In this document: positions 21,842 through 32,290 of the stretch, piece after piece | Layout: every line of letters starts with the position of its first letter | Position numbering within the stretch: position 1 is the stretch's first letter | Source: Corynespora cassiicola | Taxonomy: Eukaryota > Ascomycota > Dothideomycetes > Pleosporales > Corynesporascaceae | Direction of reading: 5' to 3' | Assembly: GCA_022059125.1 (NCBI GenBank) | Contig: JAEUWY010000002.1 | Location: 5,022,001-5,086,000 of the forward strand | Length of the DNA stretch: 64,000 bases | Notes under the pieces: model-generated | Told to the model about the DNA's origin: nothing | Databases searched by the model: none | What the model saw: only the letters and a program-made list of their open reading frames with translations | Program-made: the position numbers and the translations under genes

Positions 21842-24216
21842 TCAAGCAACGCCATCCGTAAACTCATCGAAAGCCAATATCTCCCCCAACCTCCCCACCA
21901 GCGTATCCACATCCTCACCCCCCACCCTCGCCCCAACCAACCCCGAATCCATGGCGAAACCCCCTCTCCCCCTCTTCCCCCTATACACCTTCTTCGCAAA
22001 CTCAACTGCCTCTCCTGTCGTAACGACGCCCTTACCATGCCCCATGGCCAAGATGGCCTGCCCGATCTCTCCGACAGCAGCCATGGCGTCCTGCGCATCG
22101 AGGCTGATTTGCGCGTAGAAGAAGCAGTGAATGCGGCGCTCGGGGTCGGAGAGGTCGTCGAGGACGGTGTGGGAGGCGCAGACGACGGCGGTGTAGAACC
22201 AGAGGTTCCAAGTTGAAGGTGGGTGGATGGAGGTGTAAGTGAAAATCAAGGCTGTGTTTGGTACAGGTCAGCCATGTCTTGATAAGGGGGATGGAAAAAT
22301 TTTGTGAAGGTGAGGAGTGGCTTGCCTTTTAGTTGGGTGGCGGAGGCGGCGAAGATGGTTAGGGGAGAGGCAGAGAGGGGGAGGTAGGAGCGAAAACCGT
22401 GCTGGGATTCTGGCGTGATGAAGGGACGGAAGAGATCCATTGTTACATAGTGGAAGGTTAGTCTATCTACGTGTTAGAATACTTAGCTGGTGGCTGAAGA
22501 AAGTTGGTAGCATAGTGCTAGCCAGGAAGAAGATGAACCATAGGCTGAGCCTTACAGGAACATAAAAGCATGATTCGAAAGACGGGCTTCGTCGACCATG
22601 ACTTTGGGGAGTTTATCGACCAGCCCAAGGAACTTTGAATACTTTGAAAGCGCAAAAGCTAGCGTAATTCCAATATTTTCTGGATTCCGATAAACTTGCA
22701 GTACTTCATTCACCACTGTCCAGAAGCGCGAAAATGCTGAGAGCACTTGATCCATGTTAGTCATCCGTCTTTCCATGATTGAATAAAAATCAGACTTATC
22801 ACTTCGGTCGGGTTTCCAGCCCGAGATTGGGTCACCAGGATGTGGCAGGGCTGGTGGAAAGCTAATGATGGGCGTGTTGGAAAAGAAGCGACTTTGGTGG
22901 CTATGTCATGCAATGAGTATAATGAATCATTCTCAAAATTGTGGGCAATAATTACACAGCCATATTAAATAAGCCCCAAGCGGTTGCACTTGTGGCTACA
23001 AGTGCTTCACCTGGGTCCAGGTCGGAGTTGAGCGTGTTCAGCGCATCCGGAACTCCGAAAAGTTTGATTTCTTTCGCCGCTTCAATCGACGCTATGAGAT
23101 ATTCTGTTCCCCTATTTCCCTCGCCGTGGCAAGTCATTGATACATGTAAGATTGCCAGTCCGGAGAGAGTAGGTAGTGATTTGAGAGAAGTCTCTGCTTT
23201 GTATAATGCCTCGGCCTCTTTTTCGCAGGCAAGACTGTACTTTGCTGCTTCAGGGTCTACTACAGTGTAAAATTGCTGTGCTTCGTCAGTTAATTTCCCG
23301 GCGAAGTTGAAAAAAACACACTTACCAATGCAGCTGCAAGTACTGCGTTCAGCATGAATGGGGAGCAATAGTCAAATTTGAACTGGACTAGGTCACGAAC
23401 GAACAGCCACGCGTCGAACAAACCCCACACAGGGTGCTGAACTTCGAGATACCGCGATATTGATTCGGCAGCTATTTCTCTTGGTAGAGAAACAGACGTC
23501 CAGAAATCAATGTGTAGTTCTGCGAGGCGATGATCAAAGTACAGTTGGGCATGGCGAGGATCCAAGTCGGATTGGAAGTTATCAACATTATCAGAATTCT
23601 CAAATAGAGAAGAACCCTGAAGCGAAGTACTAGTTTGCGCACTTTGAAGAGAAGGTGTGCTTGGGGGAGAGTAGAATTGTGATAAATGCAGCCGTAGAGA
23701 CTTTGCACGTGATGGCATATCAAGGGCTTGGTAGGCGATGGGGTGGCGGACTAGCAATTCAAGCTCGCACCTCGAATGTGCAGCTGGAAATATAGACCGA
23801 GCCGTATCTTCATCAGAATCCACAGTTTGAACGGGTTCACCACGCAGAGTCTTGAGCATTGCGACGGGATCGCTGCCAGTTGAGAGGCGGTGCAGGGCGT
23901 GCTGAGCGGCTTCGGGTGACATGCGCTTGAGGAGGTTGACGATGTCGTTGAAAGCAGCTATCTTTGCATTCAGAGACGAATTCTCCTCTTTCAAGGCTGT
24001 TGGGCGGCTTCCCCGGCCATCGTTCTTCGTGTAAGTGCACTCGGAACTGCGTTCAGTACATGCTGCGCACGTAGGCCGGCTGCCGTCGCACCGAGTGCGC
24101 TTCGTGCGGCAGGCATCGCAAGCGGATGAGATGCGCACCCTCTTTGGCGGCGGTCGAGCGGGAGGCGGTCGAGGTTGAGTGGCCGGCAGCAAAGGCCGAT
24201 AGTTGGGGTTGCTCAT
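21842..24216 (-). CDS. Zn2Cys6 transcription factor
   Basis: Five exons (24216-23326, 23275-22956, 22900-22556, 22462-22326, 22251-21842) sum to 2103 nt, giving 700 residues. The DNA-binding cluster has the exact Cx2Cx6Cx6Cx2Cx6C spacing (C33, C36, C43, C50, C53, C60) after a Pro/Arg-rich leader, followed by a Leu-containing helix. A fungal-specific middle homology region follows, with YCSPFMLNAVLAAAL, DLFRPFITPESQHGFRS and a C-terminal segment common to these regulators. The layout resembles NirA/nit-4-type activators, but the target pathway is not readable. The start at 24216 is preferred because residues of the longer frame upstream are atypical and approach a transposon end at 24320. The fourth intron (22252-22325) appears to use a GC donor (G|GCAAGC). 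Confidence 0.88.
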
Positions 24217-24319
24217 GGTGAATTGTCGTCGGCTGCCCCGGCCCAGGCTCCAGCGGGGTAGATCATCATAGCGTTGGGAGGTTGTGTTTACTGCAGTGGG
24301 GCTAAACAGACTTTCGCTA

Positions 24320-24365
24320 AGCTCGGCTACAAGGGTTCCGCCCACCCCCTGGTTCCGCCCACCCT
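24320..24365 (+). repeat. Left terminal inverted repeat
   Basis: This 46-bp sequence begins AGCTCGGCTACAAGGG and is the exact reverse complement of 25897-25942. It carries two internal direct GGTTCCGCCCACCC copies, possibly transposase-binding sites. Confidence 0.93.
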
Positions 24366-24405
24366 CAAAAAAATGAGCCACTCCGTAAAAACACGTATAT
24401 TGCCA

Positions 24406-25840
24406 CTAAGCTTTCCAATTAAAACACATGGACTTGAGGGCTTCTGCAGCAGCTATCGCAGCATCCTTAGGGGCATTTTCTTCCTCTGTATGATCATCTC
24501 GGTGAGCCGGCTGAGCCGGCTGAGCCACTGATTGGCCTATTGCAGCCCTTATATTCTCAATGTCTGCAAATCGTTGATTAGGGTCTATATGAACCCGACG
24601 GCGAGGGCCTTGAGGCCTAAGCGTAGCTAGCTGGCTTTTCAGCCTTTGAACCTCGGCCTCGAGGCCTGCAGCCCTTGTGTTGGCCTTCGAGAGACCCTTA
24701 CTAGCCTTATGAAGCAACAGCCGGGTCCTACGGCTAACTCCCTCAGCTATCTGAAGTCTCTGCTGAGCCCGGTAAAGGTCTTGAGGCCTGATCCCTAGCC
24801 TGGCTATAGCAAGTGATAAAGCGTTCCTTTTTAACAGGGGCCGCATCGTCAATGGTAGCCAGGACTTAAATAGCTTAACGATATTTTGATTTAACAACAG
24901 AGAATCCAGTAAGATTAAGAGGCTGGAGGAGATGTGTGGCATGTAAAGGCAAGAAGAGAGGGAAAATCTGATTCTGTTTGCACAGCCAGAGGAAATCCAG
25001 GCTCACATGGCTGCCATGGCCATCCAGTATAAGCATCCGAGGCCGAGGCTGGCCATGAGCCGTTTCCGGTATAAATACACGCTGTAACCACTCACAGCCG
25101 ATCTCATTTGACGTCCAGCCATTCTCTGAGGTTGTATAGAACCAATAAGGGATCGATTCGGCCGGGAAACATGTTGTTTAGAGTGCCTGGCCTTTAAAAA
25201 CCACCACTGGGCTCAGCTTAGCTCCTACGGCTGAGATACACTCAAGTACAGTAACCCACTCACGATTCTCTGGGCTTTTAACATAAGCCTTTCTTCTATG
25301 TGAGCTAGCAAGGACCCGGCTGTTCGTACATACCCCTAGGCCTAGCCCACTTTCATCTATATTGTATAAGTCTTCAAGCGGGATGTTTAGCCTCAGTCTT
25401 GTACGCTCAAACAGCTCCAGGAAGGCCCGCACCTGGGCTGGAGTAGCGGCCTCAGCCCTCGGAGCCTCAAGCTTCCTGCCCACTATCGAGGCTATCCTTG
25501 GGTTGCGATTGATGAAGTGGAGGACCCAGCGCTTGCCGAGAGGGGCCTGATCACCGTTCATGCGGAGGATTCGGATGGCCATTTCACGGGCCCGAGCATG
25601 TGAGGGAGGGTAGCCACGGGCCTCTTCTTCGAGGATCCACTCTACGAGAAACTCTTCTTGCTGAGGGCTCAGCCGTTGCTGGTGTTGGTTGCTGACGGCC
25701 TTGCGTACCTGGCCCTTTATACGGCCCCGTAGCGTTGATCGAGGGAGGCCGTACGCCTTAGCAGCCGCTCGCTGGCTGTTATAACGGCCTGCATTGAAAT
25801 CAGCGATAGCGCTTTATATGGCTAGTTCTCTGGCGTCCAT
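24406..25840 (-). pseudogene. Fot1/pogo-type transposase, inactivated
   Basis: Reading from the ATG at 25838-25840, the protein shows an N-terminal helix-turn-helix (RAAAKAYGLPRSTLRGRIKG), a CENP-B-like part (LGKRWVLHFINRNPRIAS) and a DDE domain with NIDESGLGLG (first Asp) and MLILDGHGSHVS (second Asp). Four in-frame TAA codons interrupt it (25814-25816, 25178-25180, 24875-24877, 24866-24868). The family usually has Gln at the last two (KYR-Q-AI-Q), so CAA-to-TAA changes are the simplest explanation. The third catalytic Asp in the QPLD motif reads Asn (QPLN). The C-terminal tail (LYRAQQRLQ through DPNQRFADIENIRAAI) continues in another frame, which fits an internal deletion near 24.80 kb. The pattern fits repeat-induced point mutation. 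Confidence 0.88.
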
Positions 25841-25896
25841 TGTGGATGGCTGGTGTTGAAAGTGATCGAGGTTGACGCGGAGGGGCAAGTTTGTTA

Positions 25897-25942
25897 AGGG
25901 TGGGCGGAACCAGGGGGTGGGCGGAACCCTTGTAGCCGAGCT
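25897..25942 (-). repeat. Right terminal inverted repeat
   Basis: Exact reverse complement of the left repeat, followed directly by the TA target duplicate at 25943-25944. Confidence 0.93.
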
Positions 25943-25944
25943 TA

Positions 25945-26787
25945 AGTGATTAGCCTCTTCAAATTCCCACAGCTCTTCCTACATCGTAACCGGAATAGCA
26001 CATCAAGTCATCACAGATCTCCAAGCCCTTAGTAAAACCGCATCCACTTTCAGTTTTTATTAGGATGTTGTGATTTCTGCTTTAAGCGAAAGGGGCGGAG
26101 GCATTGCTTTTGCTGAGCGATTGAGCCGCCTGCCTATACCAAGACCGATCATAACCTTCCCCTACGGGACATCAGTGCCACTATTATCATTATCGTTATC
26201 ATTTGATTAATATAAGCGGAAATCCGTATAATTTCATTCTGTCAGCTACTTGAGAGAAACAGAGCTGAAAACTAAATTCGGTTTGCTATATTCCGCTTCG
26301 ACAATTGCTATAAGTTGCTCTATTATCCTTAGACTTTCTGACTGGACTTGGAGACACAGATGCAGATAAACAGCAATCAGGTGATTGCTTAAATGTAATT
26401 CAGACTTATCTAACATTTAATAATGCTCTATGTCCCCGAAAATGGCAACTCGGCGATTACATAGCATCCCTAGTGTGTGGTACGATAGAAGAAGAAAAGG
26501 AAATTAAGCACAGTAGGCTGAGAAATTCTAAATTTCTAGGAAACAAAAATCTCAAATAAGAGAATATAAAGCTTCGATCAACAAGAGTAATAGGAAATGA
26601 TTATCGAAGCTAGATGCAAAAGCTCCGGTGAACGGAATCGCTTGTGGGATAAGCCATTCTCCAAGTCACCAGTATGCGCCAACTAAACGAGTTAGATCCC
26701 GAGATATATGTATTCTTCCACAGAAGCTTACCGTCTGTCGCCCTTCGACTTTATCAAGTTGTCATGGAACTATCCAGGCGATCGGGC
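25945..26787. other. AT-rich intergenic region beside the transposon
   Basis: This gene-free stretch is clearly AT-richer than its surroundings, with runs such as those near 26390-26600. It may be a RIP-affected remnant or simply the separated upstream region of the Zn2Cys6 gene. No repeat copy is recognisable within the window. Confidence 0.4.
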
Positions 26788-27807
26788 TCATACAGATGCC
26801 TTGGCATATTGCTGTCTTCGGACCGCACGGCTTTTTCTGCCATTCTTCGGCTTCAATGGTTTCTTGGGGGGAGAAGGTGGTGTAGAAGGTCTTTTTGGGC
26901 TTGCGGGGGCCGGAGGTGGAGTAGTGGGTCTTTTCGGATTTGGGGGTCCCGCAGGTGGAGTAGTAGGCCTTTTTGGATTCGATGGACCCGCAGGTGGAGT
27001 GGAAGGTCTGTTCGGATTCGAGGGGCCTGGAACTGGAGCTGGCGTAGACGGTCCCTGAGCATTCTTGGGTGGTAGCGGAGGGTCGATGAACCGGGGCGCG
27101 GGTAGCTGCGCGCCAATTTTGGCCTTTGGGTCCCAATCCACCACCATGGCCGACCTGGGGTCCTTGCCTAACTTGGGGTCGTCAAGGGCAATGGATACAA
27201 CCTTTGTAACAGCAGGATTCCTCTGGGCCGTTGGAAATTCGTATACTCTCCAGACATTTGGCTTGCTATGCTTTGGGTCAGGCAAAGAGTATGCCCCGGA
27301 GCCACCAAATGGAGAATTCCGGGTGGCTGTGACAATAACAACCTCTCCTTTAGCACTTTTCGTCAAAGCAGCCGACAGTCGTACGACATACTCATCAGCC
27401 CTCGCTTGTGCGCCTGGGTCGGCAATTTTGCCTTGCACCAAAGAATGCCGAACTGCAACTGCATCGACCCAAGATTTGGGAAGAACATCGTTGAACATGA
27501 CAGGGCGAGGCTTTAACTTGTCTCGGACTTTTTCACGAGCCTCAACGGTCCTTACTCCAAACGAGTACAACAAAGCTTGGTTATTGTCGAGAGTACCACA
27601 AGCCTTGATGTCAGCGACAATGCAATCGACCGTGATAAAAGGAAGCTTTGCATCAAGACAAGCCCATTTCTTAGGCATGCCTTTTGGACAGCTTCCGAGC
27701 CATGGATCAGGAGGAGAAGGGCAAGGCCTTAGTGTAGATTGTATGCATCCTGCCAGTGCTTGATTGGCTAAAATGCCTAAGGCGATGTATATTGAAGAAG
27801 GTGGCAT
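26788..27807 (-). CDS. Secreted cysteine- and proline-repeat protein
   Basis: This single-exon frame of 339 codons begins with a probable signal peptide (MPPSSIYIALGILANQALA). Six cysteines lie close together in the first part of the mature protein (C21, C29, C40, C50, C62, C70), suggesting three disulfides. A folded-looking middle domain (about 55-240) includes KVVSIALDDPKLGKDP. Residues about 250-315 are four tandem copies of a 13-residue unit of the type GPSNPKRPTTPPA (39-bp DNA repeat). The C-terminus is strongly basic (KPKNGRKSRAVRRQQ). I do not recognise the family. Being secreted and close to a RIP-damaged transposon, it could be a cell-wall or effector-type protein; that is inference. 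The antisense strand is open across the repeat but that frame is a shadow. Confidence 0.75.
   Translation of the reverse strand: MPPSSIYIALGILANQALAGCIQSTLRPCPSPPDPWLGSCPKGMPKKWACLDAKLPFITVDCIVADIKACGTLDNNQALLYSFGVRTVEAREKVRDKLKPRPVMFNDVLPKSWVDAVAVRHSLVQGKIADPGAQARADEYVVRLSAALTKSAKGEVVIVTATRNSPFGGSGAYSLPDPKHSKPNVWRVYEFPTAQRNPAVTKVVSIALDDPKLGKDPRSAMVVDWDPKAKIGAQLPAPRFIDPPLPPKNAQGPSTPAPVPGPSNPNRPSTPPAGPSNPKRPTTPPAGPPNPKRPTTPPPAPASPKRPSTPPSPPKKPLKPKNGRKSRAVRRQQYAKASV
26878..27058. repeat. 39-bp coding minisatellite
   Basis: About four tandem 39-bp units encode the Pro-rich 13-residue repeats of the secreted protein. The units differ by a few substitutions, so copy-number variation between strains would be expected. 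Confidence 0.75.
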
Positions 27808-28640
27808 TTTGGCGGAACAATGAACAAAAAGTCAGAGAAATGAACTTCTCGAAGAATAGGAATGGGCGAAAAAAAATGATAGCAGGAAGTAACTTTGGAG
27901 CTGTTACGCGGAGTGTCACCCTCAGGATCTAGCCAAGGGTATGCCGTGGAGCTGGTGAAGAAGGATACAAGTTCTTTTTTAGCAGTGAATCTTGAATATA
28001 TAGGTCTTTCATCTTATAACGCACCCTTATAACGCATGGTATTCTGCGGAGCGCCATCACGAAGCCTCTCCGGAAATCGCACGCGAAGGTGATGTGAATC
28101 ACCGCGGCCTTCGGACACTGATCCTCCATGGATTTAGATGAAATGGGGACGCCTGAAATACAAGAGTCGCAAGAAACGTATAATTGCCTAATACATAGGT
28201 GGGTAGGATTTAGCAGGGATTAGACACGTGACTTTCTGGAAATCACGGAGTTTTCCCACTTCTCTTTTGCTCACTTCTCAAGTACATTATGTTCATCGGA
28301 TTAAACTAATGAGGAAATTGCACATGGCTTTTCAACGCATAGTGGCTGGTCGAGCGCGGACTTGGTAACTGGCCAGGCAGTGCTGGGTAGCTGTGCCGGG
28401 TCAGACAACTGTGCCGCACTCGGCTAGGCACGGGCGCTGCAGGGCGCCTATGTCTGGGGAATTTCCGTCCCACCAGCCTTTTAGAGACCGCAAACGAAGC
28501 AGCATATTAACCCCTTTTTATCAAACATCGCAAGCTATCCGCAAGAGTCTATCTCGCCTCTTCAACCTTTGTTCCAACTTCGACTCGGCCGCGAGTTGTC
28601 TCATTCCTCCAAAATTGTTCCGGATAGGCGACATCGGTCT
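27808..28640. promoter_or_regulatory. Divergent intergenic region
   Basis: It separates the secreted-protein gene (minus strand) from the ankyrin-like gene (plus strand) and should hold both promoters. I find no additional exon, although short open frames exist on both strands. Confidence 0.4.
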
Positions 28641-29441
28641 ATGGCAATGACACCACCACAAGAAGACATGCTCAACGCATGCACGCATGGAGATGTTGAA
28701 AAACTACGCGGTCTATTCGACTCCAACGTCCAAAAAGGCTCTCGGCCAATCTACCTCGACAGCCCGGATGGGCCGCCACCTGTCAGTGTCATGCTCGGAG
28801 CCGCAATATCGCACGGTCACAAAGACGTTGTTTCTTTCCTACTCCAAATCTACAACAGTCAGGACAGCAAGGATAGGATAAAGTTCTATGAGCCCGTCTG
28901 CACCGAGCTTTTACATCATCCGAACGTAGAAATCCTAGAATTGCTGTACGATTACGACAATTCAATCATCAATGAAGAATGGGATAGCCAAGGAATAACT
29001 ACATTCGTCACCGAGGCTTGCAAACAGCCTCCCGAAAAGATCCGAAAACTGCTCCATTTCCTGATTGAGCATGATGCCGACTTGCAAGTAGGTGGCCTGG
29101 CAAACGAAATGCCAGTGTGCTACGCTCTATATGGGGATCAATCTATCGATGTGATTGAGGCCATGATAAGAAAGGGTAGCCCCGTCACCTTCGAAGCGAC
29201 CCGGCAGGCTATATATCGTGAGCGCATAGATGCAATTGAGGCATTCATACGAATTGGCGTAGAGCATACATCTGAGTATGGACAAGAGCTTCGGAAGGAG
29301 GCTGAAAAAACCGGGAATGTGGAAGTGATGAAATTAGTGAATTCATGGACTAGCGACTGGGGAAAGAAATCTGTCCAAGCTGGATTAATTTTCCAGAAAG
29401 TAAAGAGCATCTTTAAAGACTTGAATATAAAAAAAAGTTAG
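28641..29441 (+). CDS. Small ankyrin-repeat-like protein
   Basis: The frame is open from further upstream, but residues before the ATG at 28641 look like leader; a second Met is two codons later (28647). The 266-residue product shows divergent ankyrin repeats: EDMLNACTHGDVEKLRGLF, SVMLGAAISHGHKDVVSFLL, LLHHPNVEILELLYDYD, MPVCYALYGDQSIDVIEAMI and EAIDAFIR-type helices toward the end. The terminal 40 residues are basic and helical. Ankyrin proteins of this size serve as protein-binding scaffolds; no partner is indicated. It is a stand-alone ankyrin gene inside the accessory block that also contains the NLR-like gene. Confidence 0.75.
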   Translation: MAMTPPQEDMLNACTHGDVEKLRGLFDSNVQKGSRPIYLDSPDGPPPVSVMLGAAISHGHKDVVSFLLQIYNSQDSKDRIKFYEPVCTELLHHPNVEILELLYDYDNSIINEEWDSQGITTFVTEACKQPPEKIRKLLHFLIEHDADLQVGGLANEMPVCYALYGDQSIDVIEAMIRKGSPVTFEATRQAIYRERIDAIEAFIRIGVEHTSEYGQELRKEAEKTGNVEVMKLVNSWTSDWGKKSVQAGLIFQKVKSIFKDLNIKKS

Positions 29442-30120
29442 TCTTATTTAGAACTAGCTAAAAAGCCATAGCTACATATAATTCACCCATTTTGTTTTCA
29501 GCTCCACGAGACAACTTATTTTGTAGTGTACTTGGTTCCGTCGTTGTATTTGCTACTGGTAGTGGATCACGCCAGCTTCCGTAAGTGAATTCTATGAGCA
29601 TGGTATACGCGCATAAAGCCCGCAGAGGAGCTCGTCCTACGTCTCTATACATGCCTAAAAGTTGCCGGTCATGTCGTCCGTCGATCGACAAGTGTCGGCG
29701 AATGGATGAATTCTCCGGACATTGACGCGAAAATTGAGGTCGATGTCTCCCGAGTAGACTAATAACGTAAGCACAAGTGATTGGCCGGCTTGGATAAGTG
29801 GGTCCTGGGCACTACATTCGCCTGACACCACAGTAGGTAAATCCCACCCTTCTACCGTATCTACCTCACCCATGCTGCAAACCGACCTGACGCGCCTAGC
29901 CTACTGTTGTATACCTGTCCTTCCTTAGTCGCGTGGCATCTGATGCCTGTGGTTCCAGTCCCCCTATTACTGGAACGGCCCGCTGTCACGACCGCTTTGT
30001 TTAGTTTCCCTTCAACACCACTGGCCCGCTCCCCTCGCCGCTCTTCCTCTTTGTTCTGCGCATCCGAGGTTTCTTTTCCGAGTGCCAGCTTCTATTTGAA
30101 TGCTACCAACATCGAGCACA
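29442..30120. other. Intergenic region
   Basis: This holds the 3' flank of the ankyrin-like gene and the upstream region of the broken phosphotransferase gene. Nothing coding is recognisable; the last 100 bases are pyrimidine-rich. Confidence 0.4.
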
Positions 30121-31383
30121 ATGGCAAGACCAAGTGAAGATTGGCCAGGTTTTGCCGGCCTAAGTCCCGAGTCATACAAATATAAGCAAATCAAGCGAGT
30201 GGTGTCTTCAGCAAACTTTAAGCATCTGAAGAAGTGCGCAATAGACTCGCGGCGCAGACATCAAATGAACTTACCTCCCGATATTGACTGCGGCATAAAC
30301 CTAACCCAGTTTGCAACGGGTTTCAACAACCTGGTTCTTGAACTCACATTTTCTGACAATATCTATTGGGTTGCTCGGATTCCGTATCGCACCATCGATG
30401 ACAGCACCAAGACTTCGTTGCTGAGCGAGATAGCTACCATGAACATCGTCCGCCAACGTACAAGTATCCCCATACCTCTTATTTTCGAATTTGAGATGTC
30501 CATAGACGAACCATTCGGGTACCCGTATGTTCTGATGGAGTACTTGGGAGGCCGTAAACTTGATGATGGGTTGGCAAAATCGATCCTTCGACAATATCAT
30601 ACCAAGGTAGCCAAACAGTTTGCAAATGTGTTCGCGGAACTCCAAAACCTGTCCTTTAGCCGCATTGGATGACTTTGGTGTGGAGAGACCGCGGATCAGC
30701 CTGTCGAAATCATTCCCATGGAGTGGCATCATTCGCCCGGCCCTTTAGAATCCTCGCTAGAATATTTTTACAACCAACGACAAGGGGAAAACCGAGAAAT
30801 CCTCGCCTTGCACCCGAACAATGCAGACTGGCTTACGGCATGTTGGGTGCTGAAAACAGCTCTAGCCCACACCATCATTGAAGATAGAGTCCGAGGCCCA
30901 TCTCCATTGTGTCATCTTGATCTCCATTTCGGTCACATTCTTTTTGATGACGAGTACAATCTGACCGGAGTTATTGATTGGAGCAACGCGCAGGCCACCC
31001 CAGTCGAACAACTGTCTGTCTGTCCAGAACTGGTCATTTTCCCCGGGCTATCTGAGGAGCAGAATCGACCGATCGTGGAGTTCAAGAAGCTCGTTGTACA
31101 TTTTGTAAAGGAAATGGAGAATGAGAAAGCGAAAGAGGAAGAGAAGGGGGAAGGGAAGACGCCGCCCTTGGGTCAGCAGCAGGGGAACATGAAGCAGAGT
31201 GAGCATCTTACACCACTTTCCGCCTACATGGCCTCTGAAAGTGCCGAACTCATGCATCGTCAGTACATGGCTTCACCCAAAGGAAGCCTTTGGGCTGCGA
31301 AGAGGGTTACTAAACTCATCTACGGGGAGCATATTACTTGGGAACAGCTTAGAAAGGTATATGGTTGCATGCCGCTTCTCTAG
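30121..31383 (+). pseudogene. Aminoglycoside phosphotransferase (APH) family protein, interrupted by a stop codon
   Basis: The start ATG and the end share one frame of 421 codons, interrupted by a single TGA at 30670-30672 (codon 184). Family-like sequence continues on both sides (ELQNLSFSRIG before, VEIIPMEWHHSPGPLE after), and I find no plausible GT-AG intron that would remove the stop. The N-terminal lobe (VARIPYRTIDD, GYPYVLMEYLGGRKLDD) and the C-terminal catalytic loop CHLDLHFGHILFDD with GVIDWSNAQ identify the APH/choline-kinase-like fold. The catalytic Asp is present, but the metal-binding Asn expected five residues after it reads His. Both defects suggest loss of function. A sequencing error at the TGA, or use of only the upstream part, cannot be excluded. 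A Glu/Lys-rich insertion (about 335-350) is atypical. Confidence 0.75.
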
Positions 31384-32290
31384 GGCTAGTGATACTCCCA
31401 CACCCTTCACAGCAAATTTTTATCTCACAATGTCCGCTCTCTACGATTGGTTGCTTGTCTGCTGTCGTTTCCGCCCATGTCTCTACTGAAAGACAACCTT
31501 GGAAGCTAACAAGCTTCATCGGCTCTCTTCTAAGCTACTCTTTTCCTTTCTTTTCCATCTTAGAGATAATACATAACTTTCCTGAATACGAGATCAGCAC
31601 TGACGTTATTTATCAAGCGAATAGACTGCAATTGGTTGCTGTAACCATTCTGAGACCATTCCTGAAAATTAGGCCTTGCAAATGAGAGTTTACCTATCCC
31701 ATCCGGCGAATATTGAACGTTAATATGTGATTAGAAAATCAGAAACCCTCAATCTTTACATTGAGACTGGAAGTACGCCGATGTTCATCAAACACGGTTA
31801 CAACGCTCCAGCTACTGGGAAGGCCTGCCGCAATCTTCTCGATAGAATGGGCGGTAGAAGTGGCATAAATCACCTTTGATGTACTTTTACTTGTTCTCAC
31901 GCCAGACTCCAAGGCACCATTTACAGTGTTCGCAATACGATGAACGAATGCATGATACATTAAGCTACAAATGTCCGCCTCTGCCGTTTTGCACTGGCGA
32001 AAGTTGAACAATGCTACACAGTATTCCAGAGATAGATCCGATATTGTACTGTTGAGAATGTTGCTGCTACCAAGCACTCTCAATAAGACCAGCCTAAAAA
32101 ACTGCATGCATCGGAACAGTTATGCCACTGTTCTCTGCTCGCCCTTGTCCCTATCTCCATCAGTAGTTGCTTTGCTCAATACAAGACTGTTGCCTCGACT
32201 CACGCTTGCACTCTATTAAGTAATAGTCAGTTCCATATATCAAACGGTTATTCGTAAGGACAGAAGACACCGGAATAGGGAGCGAACTTA
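31384..32290. other. Intergenic region with a doubtful minus-strand ORF
   Basis: The only long frame is 31739-32107 on the minus strand (122 codons), without a recognisable motif. It could be a relic or a small lineage-specific gene, but I cannot support it. No repeats are evident. Confidence 0.3.

Larger units (their letters stand above)
24320..25942. mobile_element. Fot1/pogo-like DNA transposon, RIP-damaged copy
   Basis: The 1623-bp element has perfect 46-bp terminal inverted repeats (24320-24365 and 25897-25942) flanked by a TA duplication (24318-24319 and 25943-25944), diagnostic of Tc1/mariner-pogo insertion. Each terminal repeat contains two direct copies of GGTTCCGCCCACCC. The interior holds a broken minus-strand transposase. 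The element sits 102 bp upstream of the start codon of the Zn2Cys6 gene, so it lies in that gene's promoter or 5' UTR. Fot1-type elements are usually about 1.9 kb, so this copy is probably internally deleted. Confidence 0.93.

Noticed and set aside
26674..27763. Plus-strand frames over the secreted-protein gene, including Gly-rich repeats
   Set aside because: They mirror the proline repeat of the minus-strand gene, which has a signal peptide and a complete frame.
31739..32107. A 122-codon minus-strand frame
   Set aside because: No motif, no clear splice partner and no conserved-looking segment; it is mentioned only under the intergenic entry.
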